A model generated the notes under the pieces. It ran no database searches. It was not told the origin of the DNA and worked only from the letters and a program-made list of their open reading frames with translations. A DNA stretch of 5,872 nt from Halovenus sp. (lineage in GTDB: Archaea; Halobacteriota; Halobacteria; Halobacteriales; Haloarculaceae), in the NCBI GenBank assembly GCA_003551945.1, contig PUNZ01000169.1, forward strand, positions 1 to 5,872, given 5' to 3'. The translations under genes and the position numbers were made by a program. This document shows positions 1 to 5,249 of the stretch, piece by piece; position 1 is the stretch's first letter; the number at the start of each line of letters is the position of its first letter.

Positions 1-143
1 AGGCCGGCGACGTGCTCTGTGTGCTCGAAGCGATGAAGATGGAAAATGACATTGTCGCTGAATCCGGCGGGACCGTCACGCAGGTTGCTGTCGGCGAAGG
101 CGAAAGCGTGGATATGGGCGATCTTCTGTTGGTTATCGACTGA
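1..143 (+). CDS. Biotin carboxyl carrier domain, C-terminal end of a biotin-dependent carboxylase subunit (5' partial)
   Basis: The frame is open from base 3 and ends at TGA 141-143, giving 46 visible residues. They form the second half of a biotinyl (BCCP-type) domain. The biotin-attachment motif EAMKMEN is at visible residues 9-15, with the acceptor lysine at residue 12 (codon 36-38). The lysine is followed by the usual closing half-barrel pattern of G..V..V.V..G..V..GD.L. The protein ends only five residues after the GDLL turn, as is normal when this domain is C-terminal. In this family a biotin ligase loads biotin onto the lysine, and the domain carries carboxyl groups between the biotin carboxylase and carboxyltransferase sites of an acyl-CoA (acetyl/propionyl-CoA) carboxylase. 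In haloarchaea the domain is often fused to the C-terminus of a biotin carboxylase of about 600 residues, but here the upstream part lies outside the window, so the fusion cannot be seen. A pyruvate or other carboxylase carrier cannot be excluded. Confidence 0.9.
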   Translation, partial: AGDVLCVLEAMKMENDIVAESGGTVTQVAVGEGESVDMGDLLLVID

Positions 144-316
144 GATTGTTAACGCGCTTCGCTATCTCCGTCTTACTCTTAGACGCTATCTCCCTTTGTG
201 AATGCTCTCATCCACAAGCAGATACTATCAATAATGCCTTTGAAGGTACTAATTTATTGCCCACGAAGGTAACCTAATGCTTAGTAATTACCTTTGTGGG
301 AATAAATTTAAAGTCG
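144..316. other. Intergenic region between two convergent genes
   Basis: No gene is visible between the carrier-domain stop and the FKBP stop. The stretch holds a 10-bp direct repeat (cgctatctcc at 160-169 and 184-193), T-rich pyrimidine tracts around 170-180 that could end transcription of the upstream gene, and the long palindrome annotated separately at 251-308. It is clearly AT-richer than the flanking genes. Confidence 0.7.
251..308. terminator. Long near-perfect palindrome between convergent genes, probable bidirectional terminator
   Basis: The left arm 251-272 and right arm 288-308 are reverse complements apart from one extra G (259) and one G/A difference inside the pairing. The core arms read cccacgaaggtaa and ttacctttgtggg, flanked by atttatt and aataaat. 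The 15-base centre contains a further short palindrome, ctaa(tgc)ttag, at 274-284. The structure begins 9 bases past the FKBP stop and about 107 bases past the carrier-domain stop. Its AT-rich outer arms give T-rich runs on both strands, which suits archaeal termination. A relic of a small palindromic mobile sequence is an alternative that cannot be tested here. Confidence 0.5.
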
Positions 317-796
317 TCAGTTCTCGGCTTCGACATCGACAACTTCAATCTCGAAGCGAAGGAGTTCGCCAGCAAGTTCGTGGTTGTAATCGACGGTAAC
401 GGTCTCGTCGTCGTACTCGCTCACGCGCCCGAACAGCCCTGTTTCGGTTTTCACCTCGAATCCCACTGTAAGTTCGCGGTCGCCGAGCATATTTTCGAAG
501 GCATCACGGTCATACTCGCCCACTTTGTCCTCGTTATATTCGCCGTAAGCCTGTTCCGGCGGGACCTCTATCATCGTTTGGTCGCCAACAGCCATCTCTC
601 GCAATCCATCTTCGAGTCCGGGAATGACGTTTCCCTCTCCGAGTTCGATGGTGAGTGGTTCGAATATCCGGTCTGGATTTTCCTCTGTCAGGCCAATCTC
701 TTCAGCGTACTCGGCATCCGAAGTATCGAAGACGGTTCCGTCCTCCAGTCGGCCAACGTACTCGACTGTGACTTTGTCGCCGTCGGAGTGAGTCAT
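317..796 (-). CDS. FKBP-type peptidyl-prolyl cis-trans isomerase, archaeal SlyD-like
   Basis: This is a 159-residue acidic cytosolic protein; no signal peptide or membrane segment is visible. The FKBP fold is read as VTVEYVGRLEDGTVFDTS (about residues 9-26), then IELGEGNVIPGLEDGL (50-65) with the family's VIPG.E core, then VPPEQAYGEYN (78-88). A chaperone-like insert-in-flap domain (about 85-140) follows, and then the closing VDYNHELAGELLRFEIEV strands (135-152). This matches the short archaeal FKBP/SlyD type (roughly 150-170 residues), which speeds proline isomerisation and assists folding. The histidine/cysteine-rich metal-binding tail of bacterial SlyD is missing. A stretch at residues 27-43 (DAEYAEEIGLTEENPDR) lengthens the first loop relative to minimal FKBPs and is acidic in haloarchaeal style. 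The ATG at 796 lies about 26 bp from a TATA-like box, suggesting a leaderless mRNA. The gene is divergent from mutL and convergent with the carboxylase gene, so it is probably a single-gene unit. Confidence 0.93.
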   Translation of the reverse strand: MTHSDGDKVTVEYVGRLEDGTVFDTSDAEYAEEIGLTEENPDRIFEPLTIELGEGNVIPGLEDGLREMAVGDQTMIEVPPEQAYGEYNEDKVGEYDRDAFENMLGDRELTVGFEVKTETGLFGRVSEYDDETVTVDYNHELAGELLRFEIEVVDVEAEN

Positions 797-818
797 AGGT
801 GAGTGTGTGACCTCGCTC

Positions 819-825
819 TACATAA
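819..825 (-). promoter_or_regulatory. TATA-like box of the FKBP gene
   Basis: On the minus strand the sequence reads ggcTTATGTAgag. The box is centred about 26 bp upstream of the ATG at 796. In archaea transcription starts about 25-27 bp after the TATA centre, so the mRNA would start at or next to the start codon, as is common in haloarchaea. No Shine-Dalgarno-like sequence is seen before this ATG, which fits a leaderless transcript. Confidence 0.45.
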
Positions 826-893
826 GCCACCGGTTGCGGTCTGTGTGGTTCGATATGGGCTCGTCGTAGCATAATCAACAAGTCACTCGGGAC

Positions 894-900
894 GGAAGGA
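894..900 (+). promoter_or_regulatory. Ribosome binding site candidate that favours the mutL ATG at 908
   Basis: GGAAGGA lies seven bases upstream of ATG 908, a suitable spacing, but only one base before the alternative in-frame GTG 902. This supports starting MutL at 908. The match to the haloarchaeal consensus GGAGGTGA is only partial. Possible TATA-like stretches lie at about 851-857 (cgatatg) and 870-876 (cataatc). The first would leave this site inside the leader, the second would not. Confidence 0.4.
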
Positions 901-907
901 TGTGACA

Positions 908-3010
908 ATGACGACACCAGCGCCGGGCGAGATTCGCAAACTGGACTCACAGACCGTCGAGCGTATTGCGGCGGGTGAGGTTGTGGAACGCCCGGCCTCG
1001 GCGGTCAAAGAGCTCGTGGAAAACAGTCTTGATGCGGACGCCACTCGAATCTCCGTGACGGTCGAGGATGGTGGCACTGCCGGCATTACCGTCAGCGACG
1101 ACGGACACGGCATGGACGAGGCCTCGCTCCGTCGCGCCGTTGAAAAACACACCACAAGCAAGATTCGCGATATCAACGATTTGGAGACTGGTGTGGGTAC
1201 GCTCGGCTTTCGCGGTGAAGCGCTTTACGCAATCGGTGCAGTCTCACGACTCACTATCACCAGTCGGCCCCGTGGCGCTGAGCAGGGAACCACACTCACT
1301 GTCGAAGGTGGTGAGGTAACCGATGTGTCCCCCGCTGGCTGTCCCGAAGGCACAACAATCGAAGTGCGTGACCTGTTCTACAACGTCCCTGCCCGGCGAA
1401 AGTATCTCAAACAGGAAACAACTGAGTTTGCTCACGTGAACACTGTTGTGACAAATTATGCACTTGCCAGCCCTGAGATCGCTGTCTCACTGACGCACAA
1501 CGACCGCGAAACGTTCGCTACCAACGGAACCGGAAACTTACAGGAAACCATCCTCTCGGTCTACGGCCGGGAAGTGGCCGAGTCGATGATATCGGTCGAT
1601 GTCTCGGGAGAGGAGCTACCAGATGGACCACTGGCTCGTCTCTCCGGTCTGGTCAGTCATCCGGAAACAAACCGAGCAAGTCGGGACTATCTTTCGACGT
1701 TTGTCAACAACCGATATGTGACGGCTGCGACTGTCAGGGATGCCGTTGTTGATGCGTATGGTGGCCAACTTGGCTCTGACCGGTATCCATTCACGGTCTT
1801 GTTTCTTGAGCTTGACCCTGCAACTGTGGACGTCAATGTCCACCCGCGCAAGCTTGAGGTCAGATTTGCAGATAGCGACGGCGTCCACGAACAGGTTGAG
1901 ACTGCCGTCTCGGATGCCCTCATTGAATCGGGATTACTCCGCACAGCCGCCCCACGTGGTCGATCTGCCCCCGAGCAGACCGAAATCGCCCCGGAGCAGT
2001 CCGTTGATGAGACTCCGGTTATTGAGGAAACGCCTGACGCGGCGACAGACGGCGAACCGTCGGCCGCTTCGGGTGGGTTCCCCTCGGAGCGGTCAATCGG
2101 ACCAGGGGAAATCCGGTCGCAACCGAACCCAGACCCCAGTGAAACAGTCACAAAAGAAAGTCCCGTCCAGCAGTCACCACCACAGCATGACGACCTAGTG
2201 AAGACAACGCGAACGGGGTCGGAGGAGCACTCATCCTCTTTGGAGGCTGCGGAGCCATCGGCGAACGTGGACGCGTCAACTGAACAACCGGGGGACGCTC
2301 GCTCGGATTCGTCAGCGAATCCAACTCCTGACCCCGAACGTAAGTTCAGACAGTCTGGCACACAGGCCACACTCGATGGCGAGGACCGTGAATCAACGGC
2401 GGAGTTTGAGTCGCTCCCGTCGATGCGAATTCTCGGTCAGTTTCAGGACACCTACATCGTTGCGGAGACGGCGGATGGGCTGGTGTTGATTGACCAGCAT
2501 GCGGCTGACGAGCGAATCAATTACGAGCGCCTGCGTGAGTCATTTGCTGGTGAGACGACAACACAGGCGCTTGCTGAACCTGTTGACCTCGAACTCACGG
2601 CCCGGGAAGCCGAACTCTTCACGGCGCAGCAGGAGGCACTCTCGCGGTTGGGCTTTCAGGCTGCACAGGTTGACGACCGGACAGTCAGAGTTAGTACGGT
2701 GCCATCGCTGATTGCAAACACTGCTGGGCCCGAACTCGTCCGGGACCTCCTTTCAGAACTTGTCACGGGTGAGACACAGGCAGCAGAGACTGTCGAGGCA
2801 ACCGTCGACGCGTTGCTTGGTGACCTCGCGTGTTATCCATCGGTGACCGGTAATACCTCGTTGACGGAGGGGTCCGTCCAAGAACTGCTGCGCACACTCG
2901 ATTCGTGCACCAACCCGTATGCCTGCCCACATGGCAGACCCGTGGTTATCGAGTTAGCAACGGATGAAATAGAAGCACGATTCGAGCGAGACTACCCGGG
3001 ACATCAGTGA
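908..3010 (+). CDS. mutL: DNA mismatch repair protein MutL with intact endonuclease motif
   Basis: This is a 700-residue protein with three parts. The N-terminal GHKL ATPase and transducer span about residues 5-345. They show AAGEVVERPASAVKELVENS, with catalytic Glu35 and Mg-binding Asn39, then DDGHGM (64-69), TSKI, LGFRGEAL (99-106), and NVHPRKLEVRF with the conserved Lys315. A Ser/Thr/Pro/Asp/Glu-rich linker of about 155 residues follows. The C-terminal dimerisation/endonuclease domain starts near residue 505 (MRILGQFQDTYIV). It carries DQHAADERINYE at 529-540, which matches the DQHA-x2-E-x4-E metal site of nicking MutL homologues and is absent from E. coli MutL. It also has AC at 641-642, CPHGRP at 673-678, and a final FER in place of the usual FKR. 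In the family, MutL couples MutS mismatch recognition to strand nicking. No mutS lies in this window. The start at ATG 908 is preferred over GTG 902 because of the upstream GGAAGGA. The linker's composition is typical of haloarchaea. Confidence 0.96.
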   Translation: MTTPAPGEIRKLDSQTVERIAAGEVVERPASAVKELVENSLDADATRISVTVEDGGTAGITVSDDGHGMDEASLRRAVEKHTTSKIRDINDLETGVGTLGFRGEALYAIGAVSRLTITSRPRGAEQGTTLTVEGGEVTDVSPAGCPEGTTIEVRDLFYNVPARRKYLKQETTEFAHVNTVVTNYALASPEIAVSLTHNDRETFATNGTGNLQETILSVYGREVAESMISVDVSGEELPDGPLARLSGLVSHPETNRASRDYLSTFVNNRYVTAATVRDAVVDAYGGQLGSDRYPFTVLFLELDPATVDVNVHPRKLEVRFADSDGVHEQVETAVSDALIESGLLRTAAPRGRSAPEQTEIAPEQSVDETPVIEETPDAATDGEPSAASGGFPSERSIGPGEIRSQPNPDPSETVTKESPVQQSPPQHDDLVKTTRTGSEEHSSSLEAAEPSANVDASTEQPGDARSDSSANPTPDPERKFRQSGTQATLDGEDRESTAEFESLPSMRILGQFQDTYIVAETADGLVLIDQHAADERINYERLRESFAGETTTQALAEPVDLELTAREAELFTAQQEALSRLGFQAAQVDDRTVRVSTVPSLIANTAGPELVRDLLSELVTGETQAAETVEATVDALLGDLACYPSVTGNTSLTEGSVQELLRTLDSCTNPYACPHGRPVVIELATDEIEARFERDYPGHQ

Positions 3011-3029
3011 CAGTCACCGGATGTTCTGA

Positions 3030-3251
3030 CTACTCTAGACCGTAGTCTGCCAGCGAGTGATAATGCTGCCAGTAGCCGGTTACAGCGTCGAGATCGAACG
3101 TAAGCGTGCCGTCTGCGAGTTCTAGGCTAACTTCTTCTTCACCGACCTCGGTGTCATGAAGGTGCAGTTCAAGCGGCATATCGAACTCTTCTACTTTCAC
3201 CATCAGTTCGCCATTTGCTTCGAGTTCCGAGCGGAGCGTTTCTGGTTTCAT
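3030..3251 (-). CDS. Small acidic hypothetical protein, 73 residues
   Basis: I do not recognise a named family. The product is 73 residues and acidic, with about 18 Asp/Glu and few basic residues, as expected for a haloarchaeal cytosolic protein. The middle part (residues 15-55) alternates polar and hydrophobic residues (LMVKVEEFDMPLELHLHDTE, VSLELADGTLTFDL), suggesting a small beta-sheet fold. The tail is aromatic and His-containing (GYWQHYHSLADYGLE). There is no Cys pair, signal peptide or membrane segment. It is convergent with mutL, with 19 bases between the two stop codons. A strong TATA box 37 bp upstream of the ATG and the clean full-length frame support a real gene. An IS200/IS605 element begins only about 20-25 bp upstream of that TATA box and may have displaced its original upstream region. 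Confidence 0.78.
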   Translation of the reverse strand: MKPETLRSELEANGELMVKVEEFDMPLELHLHDTEVGEEEVSLELADGTLTFDLDAVTGYWQHYHSLADYGLE

Positions 3252-3283
3252 TGGTATCCGTCTGAGTATTCAGTGTCGACCAC

Positions 3284-3292
3284 AATAAATAA
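3284..3292 (-). promoter_or_regulatory. TATA box of the 73-residue protein gene
   Basis: The minus strand reads cgTTATTTATTg, centred about 37 bp upstream of the ATG at 3251. This predicts transcription starting near 3262 and a leader of about 11 bases. It is the clearest AT-rich box in this part of the window and lies just outside the right end of the transposon. Confidence 0.55.
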
Positions 3293-3312
3293 CGTGACAA
3301 ATCTAACGACCT

Positions 3313-3490
3313 GGTGATATCCTCCTCGCCGTAAACGGCAAGGCTTCCCCTACATGGGGAATACCAGTCAGTCATCGCTGGTAGAGGGTTTCGACTCTTC
3401 GTAGGCCGTGAGCGTCATCTGCGAGGGTGTCTCGCTCGTCTCAGGGTGAGTCGTGGCGGTGTCACAACCGCTCCCATCCCGGGGCGAGTC
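3313..3490 (-). ncRNA. Predicted omega-RNA (TnpB guide RNA), extent approximate
   Basis: In IS200/IS605 elements the right end, overlapping the 3' end of tnpB, is transcribed into a scaffold RNA. TnpB binds it, and the RNA continues into a guide copied from the flanking DNA. Haloarchaeal IS1341-type genes are known to give such sense overlapping transcripts. Here two hairpins follow the tnpB stop on the minus strand: ttcccc(atgta)ggggaa at 3345-3361 and ccttgccg(ttta)cggcgagg at 3324-3343. The second is mismatched on the plus strand (C-A) but fully pairable in minus-strand RNA through a U-G wobble, which suggests the minus-strand RNA is the folded product. The 5' limit inside tnpB is a guess by analogy, and the 3' scaffold limit near 3313 is uncertain by several bases. 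Confidence 0.45.
3324..3361 (-). repeat. Twin stem-loops at the right end of the IS element
   Basis: Two adjacent inverted repeats lie between the tnpB stop (3368) and the presumed right boundary. One has a 6-bp stem with a 5-base loop (3345-3361). The other has an 8-bp stem with a 4-base loop and one wobble pair (3324-3343). The boundary-proximal hairpin is the likely subterminal structure recognised by TnpA in single-stranded DNA, and both are likely parts of the TnpB guide scaffold. Confidence 0.7.
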
Positions 3491-4630
3491 ATCGCGTTCC
3501 GCCTTGTCAAGCGGGACGCTCTCTCCCCACGGGTCAATCCGTCGTGCGATATTCGCGGAAGCGTTGATGTCGGCCTGAAACGTCGAAACGTCGCAGTCAT
3601 CGTTCGGACACCGGAACTCGGCTTGTGAATCCCGCCGACCGATACGGTGGCACGAGTGGCACGTCTGCGAGGTGTACGCCGGATTCACGTACTCGACCGG
3701 GATGCCTGCTTCCGTCGCCTTGTCCTCGATGCGCCCTTGCAGTCGGGCGAACGCCCACGAGTGAAGCCGACGGTTCATGTACTTCCCGTAGTCGAGACGC
3801 TCACGGATGTACGTCAAGTCCTCCATCACCAACACCGGATTCTCAAACTGTGTGGCGTACTCGACGGCCTGCCGAGACGCTTTCTCCACGATGTCGGTGA
3901 GCGCGTTCTGGTAGTGCGAGAAGCGGTCTTCAATCCGCCACTCAGATGCGTCACGCTCTTGGAGTCGTTTCAGGGTTGTGTGCATCTCTTTGCGGAGATG
4001 CTTCGCTCTGCTTCCGCTACACACGAACGGGTCAGTCGGAGAACCGTCCTTGAGGGCACAGCCCGTGATGAGGGCAGTTTCTCCGATGTCTAAACCGATG
4101 TGCGTGGCGTCACAGTCCGTCGCTGGTTCTTCGACCGGGTACTCGACGGTGACGTGTAGTACCCAGTTCTTCCGATGCTGCTGAAGCCGTATCTCGCCCG
4201 CCTTCGCGTCCTCCGATACGAGGGCGTGCCAGAGGTCTTCCTGTTCGGGGTTGATTCGGAGCGGTATCCAGAAGTTCGTTCCCCTACCGGGACGGGGAAC
4301 CCACCACGTGAACTCGTAGTCGCGGTCTTCAGAGTGGTCGAACTTCGCAGCTTGGTTGGTGAGCCGTATCGGGTGTTCGTCGTCCAAATCCTTGGCGTTG
4401 TACGTCTTGCGGAGTTTCGGGACGTAGTTGCACAGAGCAGCTTTGGCTTGATACGGCAGGTCGTAGGGCGTCACGATGTCACTCACCGCCGACATGGTCC
4501 TCGCCCCGGCGTCGAACGCCTCTTGCAGACCGTCACGGTAGGTTTCGAGCAGGTCGTTGAGTTTCGACTGCTTGTGCGCGGTGGGTGGCGCGAACGTCGC
4601 CTGCAACGTCTTCGTGACGGTCGGAGACAC
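3368..4630 (-). CDS. tnpB: TnpB, RNA-guided RuvC-type endonuclease of an IS200/IS605 element
   Basis: The product is 420 residues, close to the roughly 400 usual for the family. The N-terminal half (about 1-170) is the RNA/DNA-binding wedge and REC-like region. The split RuvC nuclease then shows GLDIGE with Asp181 (RuvC-I), VLVMEDL with Glu270 (RuvC-II), and QADINASANIARR with Asp354 (RuvC-III). A four-cysteine zinc finger (Cys324, 327, 341, 346) sits before RuvC-III. All three acidic residues and all four cysteines are present, so the nuclease looks intact. In the family, TnpB uses an omega-RNA to cut DNA at the vacated donor site, favouring retention of the element. The last 55 residues are Ser/Thr/Asp-rich and their codons overlap the predicted guide RNA. 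The start is GTG 4630, one base after the tnpA stop, with GAGGAG seven bases upstream. The tight spacing indicates co-transcription with tnpA. Confidence 0.95.
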   Translation of the reverse strand: MSPTVTKTLQATFAPPTAHKQSKLNDLLETYRDGLQEAFDAGARTMSAVSDIVTPYDLPYQAKAALCNYVPKLRKTYNAKDLDDEHPIRLTNQAAKFDHSEDRDYEFTWWVPRPGRGTNFWIPLRINPEQEDLWHALVSEDAKAGEIRLQQHRKNWVLHVTVEYPVEEPATDCDATHIGLDIGETALITGCALKDGSPTDPFVCSGSRAKHLRKEMHTTLKRLQERDASEWRIEDRFSHYQNALTDIVEKASRQAVEYATQFENPVLVMEDLTYIRERLDYGKYMNRRLHSWAFARLQGRIEDKATEAGIPVEYVNPAYTSQTCHSCHRIGRRDSQAEFRCPNDDCDVSTFQADINASANIARRIDPWGESVPLDKAERDDSPRDGSGCDTATTHPETSETPSQMTLTAYEESKPSTSDD

Positions 4631-4631
4631 G

Positions 4632-5024
4632 CTACTGCTCCTCGACGTACTTCATGAGTACGTCGATGCTCACTTGGCCGGTGGTGGCGAGGAAGTACCC
4701 CGGTTGCCAGAACGCTTTGTCAAGTGCTTGGCGAACCTCGGGATTCTCGTCACGGATTTTGCGGGACGTAACGCCCTTGAGTGAGTTGATGAACTTAGTG
4801 AGGTCGGTCGTTGGCTTCGCCGTGAACAAGATGTGAACGTGGTCGGAACCGCCGTTGACGTTCTGGATGTTCACGCCGAAGTCCTCGGAGATGTCGCTGG
4901 CAATCTCACCGATGCGTTCGGCTATCTCGTCGGTGAGGAGGTCTGCGCGGTACTTCGTGACGGTCACGAAGTGATATTGGAGCGCGTAGACCGTGTGCGA
5001 CCCGGTTTCGAGGTTGTACTTCAT
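4632..5024 (-). CDS. tnpA: TnpA, Y1 HUH single-strand transposase of an IS200/IS605 element
   Basis: This is a 130-residue protein of normal family length (about 130-155). The HUH metal-binding motif is His62-Val-His64 within SDHVHILF. The catalytic tyrosine is Tyr126 in the C-terminal helix KYVEEQ, with the conserved Gln130 four residues later as the last residue. Other family signatures are YHFVTVTKYR (17-26) and WQPGYFLAT (106-114). Y1 transposases cut and rejoin single-stranded DNA at subterminal hairpins, excising the element as a circle that inserts 3' of a short target motif. Every key residue is present. The ATG at 5024 has no obvious Shine-Dalgarno; a TATA-like cttattagaa about 34 bp upstream would give a very short leader. 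tnpB follows after a single base and is probably translated from the same mRNA. Confidence 0.95.
   Translation of the reverse strand: MKYNLETGSHTVYALQYHFVTVTKYRADLLTDEIAERIGEIASDISEDFGVNIQNVNGGSDHVHILFTAKPTTDLTKFINSLKGVTSRKIRDENPEVRQALDKAFWQPGYFLATTGQVSIDVLMKYVEEQ
4638..4643 (-). promoter_or_regulatory. Shine-Dalgarno site fixing the tnpB GTG start
   Basis: The minus strand reads GAGGAG, seven bases before GTG 4630. The same six bases are the two glutamate codons near the end of tnpA, so the site is embedded in the transposase gene. This suits translation of tnpB as the second gene of a bicistronic mRNA. Confidence 0.6.
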
Positions 5025-5052
5025 TTGGCCGTACTAATTTCTATACACCCAA

Positions 5053-5062
5053 TTCTAATAAG
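5053..5062 (-). promoter_or_regulatory. TATA-like box of tnpA
   Basis: The minus strand reads cTTATTAGAA, centred about 33 bp upstream of the tnpA ATG at 5024, which predicts a start near 5031. A second AT-rich tract (tatagaaatta, about 5034-5044) is too close to the ATG to act as a TATA box for it. Confidence 0.4.
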
Positions 5063-5068
5063 GGTTTG

Positions 5069-5100
5069 CCGTCGTTGGGTATTCGGCCTGCAACCGACGG
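5069..5100 (-). repeat. Imperfect bulged hairpin at the left end of the IS element
   Basis: The arms ccgtcgttg (5069-5077) and caaccgacgg (5091-5100) pair, with a single bulged C and a 13-base loop. An imperfect palindrome with an unpaired base near the tip-proximal end is the standard TnpA recognition structure at IS200/IS605 ends. Its position just upstream of tnpA is right for the left end. Confidence 0.5.
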
Positions 5101-5220
5101 TGGTTCGTGTAGAAGTTGTCGGCTTCACGCCCGCCCTAAAGGAGGGATTCTCGCCTTGAAAAAAGATAGTCTCCCCGGCGCACCACAATTTCGTTGCAGC
5201 GGGCGTCCTCGTCCAGAACG

Positions 5221-5229
5221 ACTTAACAC
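5221..5229 (+). promoter_or_regulatory. TATA-like box of the tetrad-repeat membrane protein gene
   Basis: The sequence cgacTTAACAcTT is centred about 25 bp upstream of ATG 5250, which would give an essentially leaderless mRNA, as in many haloarchaeal genes. No good Shine-Dalgarno is seen at the proper distance. This box supports ATG 5250 as the start of the open frame. Confidence 0.4.
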
Positions 5230-5249
5230 TTGGCGGTCAAAGCAATGGT

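Larger units (their letters stand above)
3313..5120 (-). mobile_element. IS200/IS605-family insertion sequence carrying tnpA and tnpB
   Basis: The element is about 1.8 kb. Reading on the minus strand, it consists of a left end with an imperfect hairpin (5069-5100), tnpA, tnpB, and a right end with two stem-loops (3324-3361) just past the tnpB stop. This is the IS605 arrangement. The family lacks terminal inverted repeats and makes no target duplication; it moves as single-stranded DNA and inserts next to a short fixed target motif. The outer limits are therefore estimated from the subterminal hairpins. The right end is probably within a few bases of 3313, and the left end lies anywhere from about 5105 to 5160. 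Both genes are intact, so the element may be active or recently acquired. Confidence 0.8.

Noticed and set aside
296..802. 168-codon plus-strand open frame overlapping the FKBP gene
   Set aside because: It is the antisense shadow of a gene with clear FKBP motifs on the minus strand; its translation shows no recognisable family.
902..907. GTG at 902 as the mutL start, two codons earlier
   Set aside because: The GGAAGGA site lies one base before it but seven bases before ATG 908, and homologues need no extra N-terminal residues. The difference is only two residues.
1687..2370. 227-codon minus-strand open frame inside mutL
   Set aside because: It lies over the MutL transducer and linker, is Ser/Cys/Gly-rich and shows no domain. 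It is an antisense shadow of high-GC third-position coding.
3647..4657. Plus-strand open frames of up to 160 codons opposite tnpB
   Set aside because: The minus-strand frame carries all RuvC and zinc-finger residues of TnpB; the plus-strand frames are shadows without motifs.
4833..5159. 108-codon plus-strand open frame across tnpA and the left end
   Set aside because: Antisense to the HUH motif region of tnpA, with no recognisable domain.
5245..5247. ATG at 5245 as the start of the right-edge gene
   Set aside because: That frame hits a stop within about 14 codons; ATG 5250 opens the long frame.
5207..5249. tRNA or other structured RNA gene between the IS and the right-edge gene
   Set aside because: No cloverleaf arms or T-loop consensus (GGTTCRA-type) could be found in this short stretch or in other intergenic gaps.
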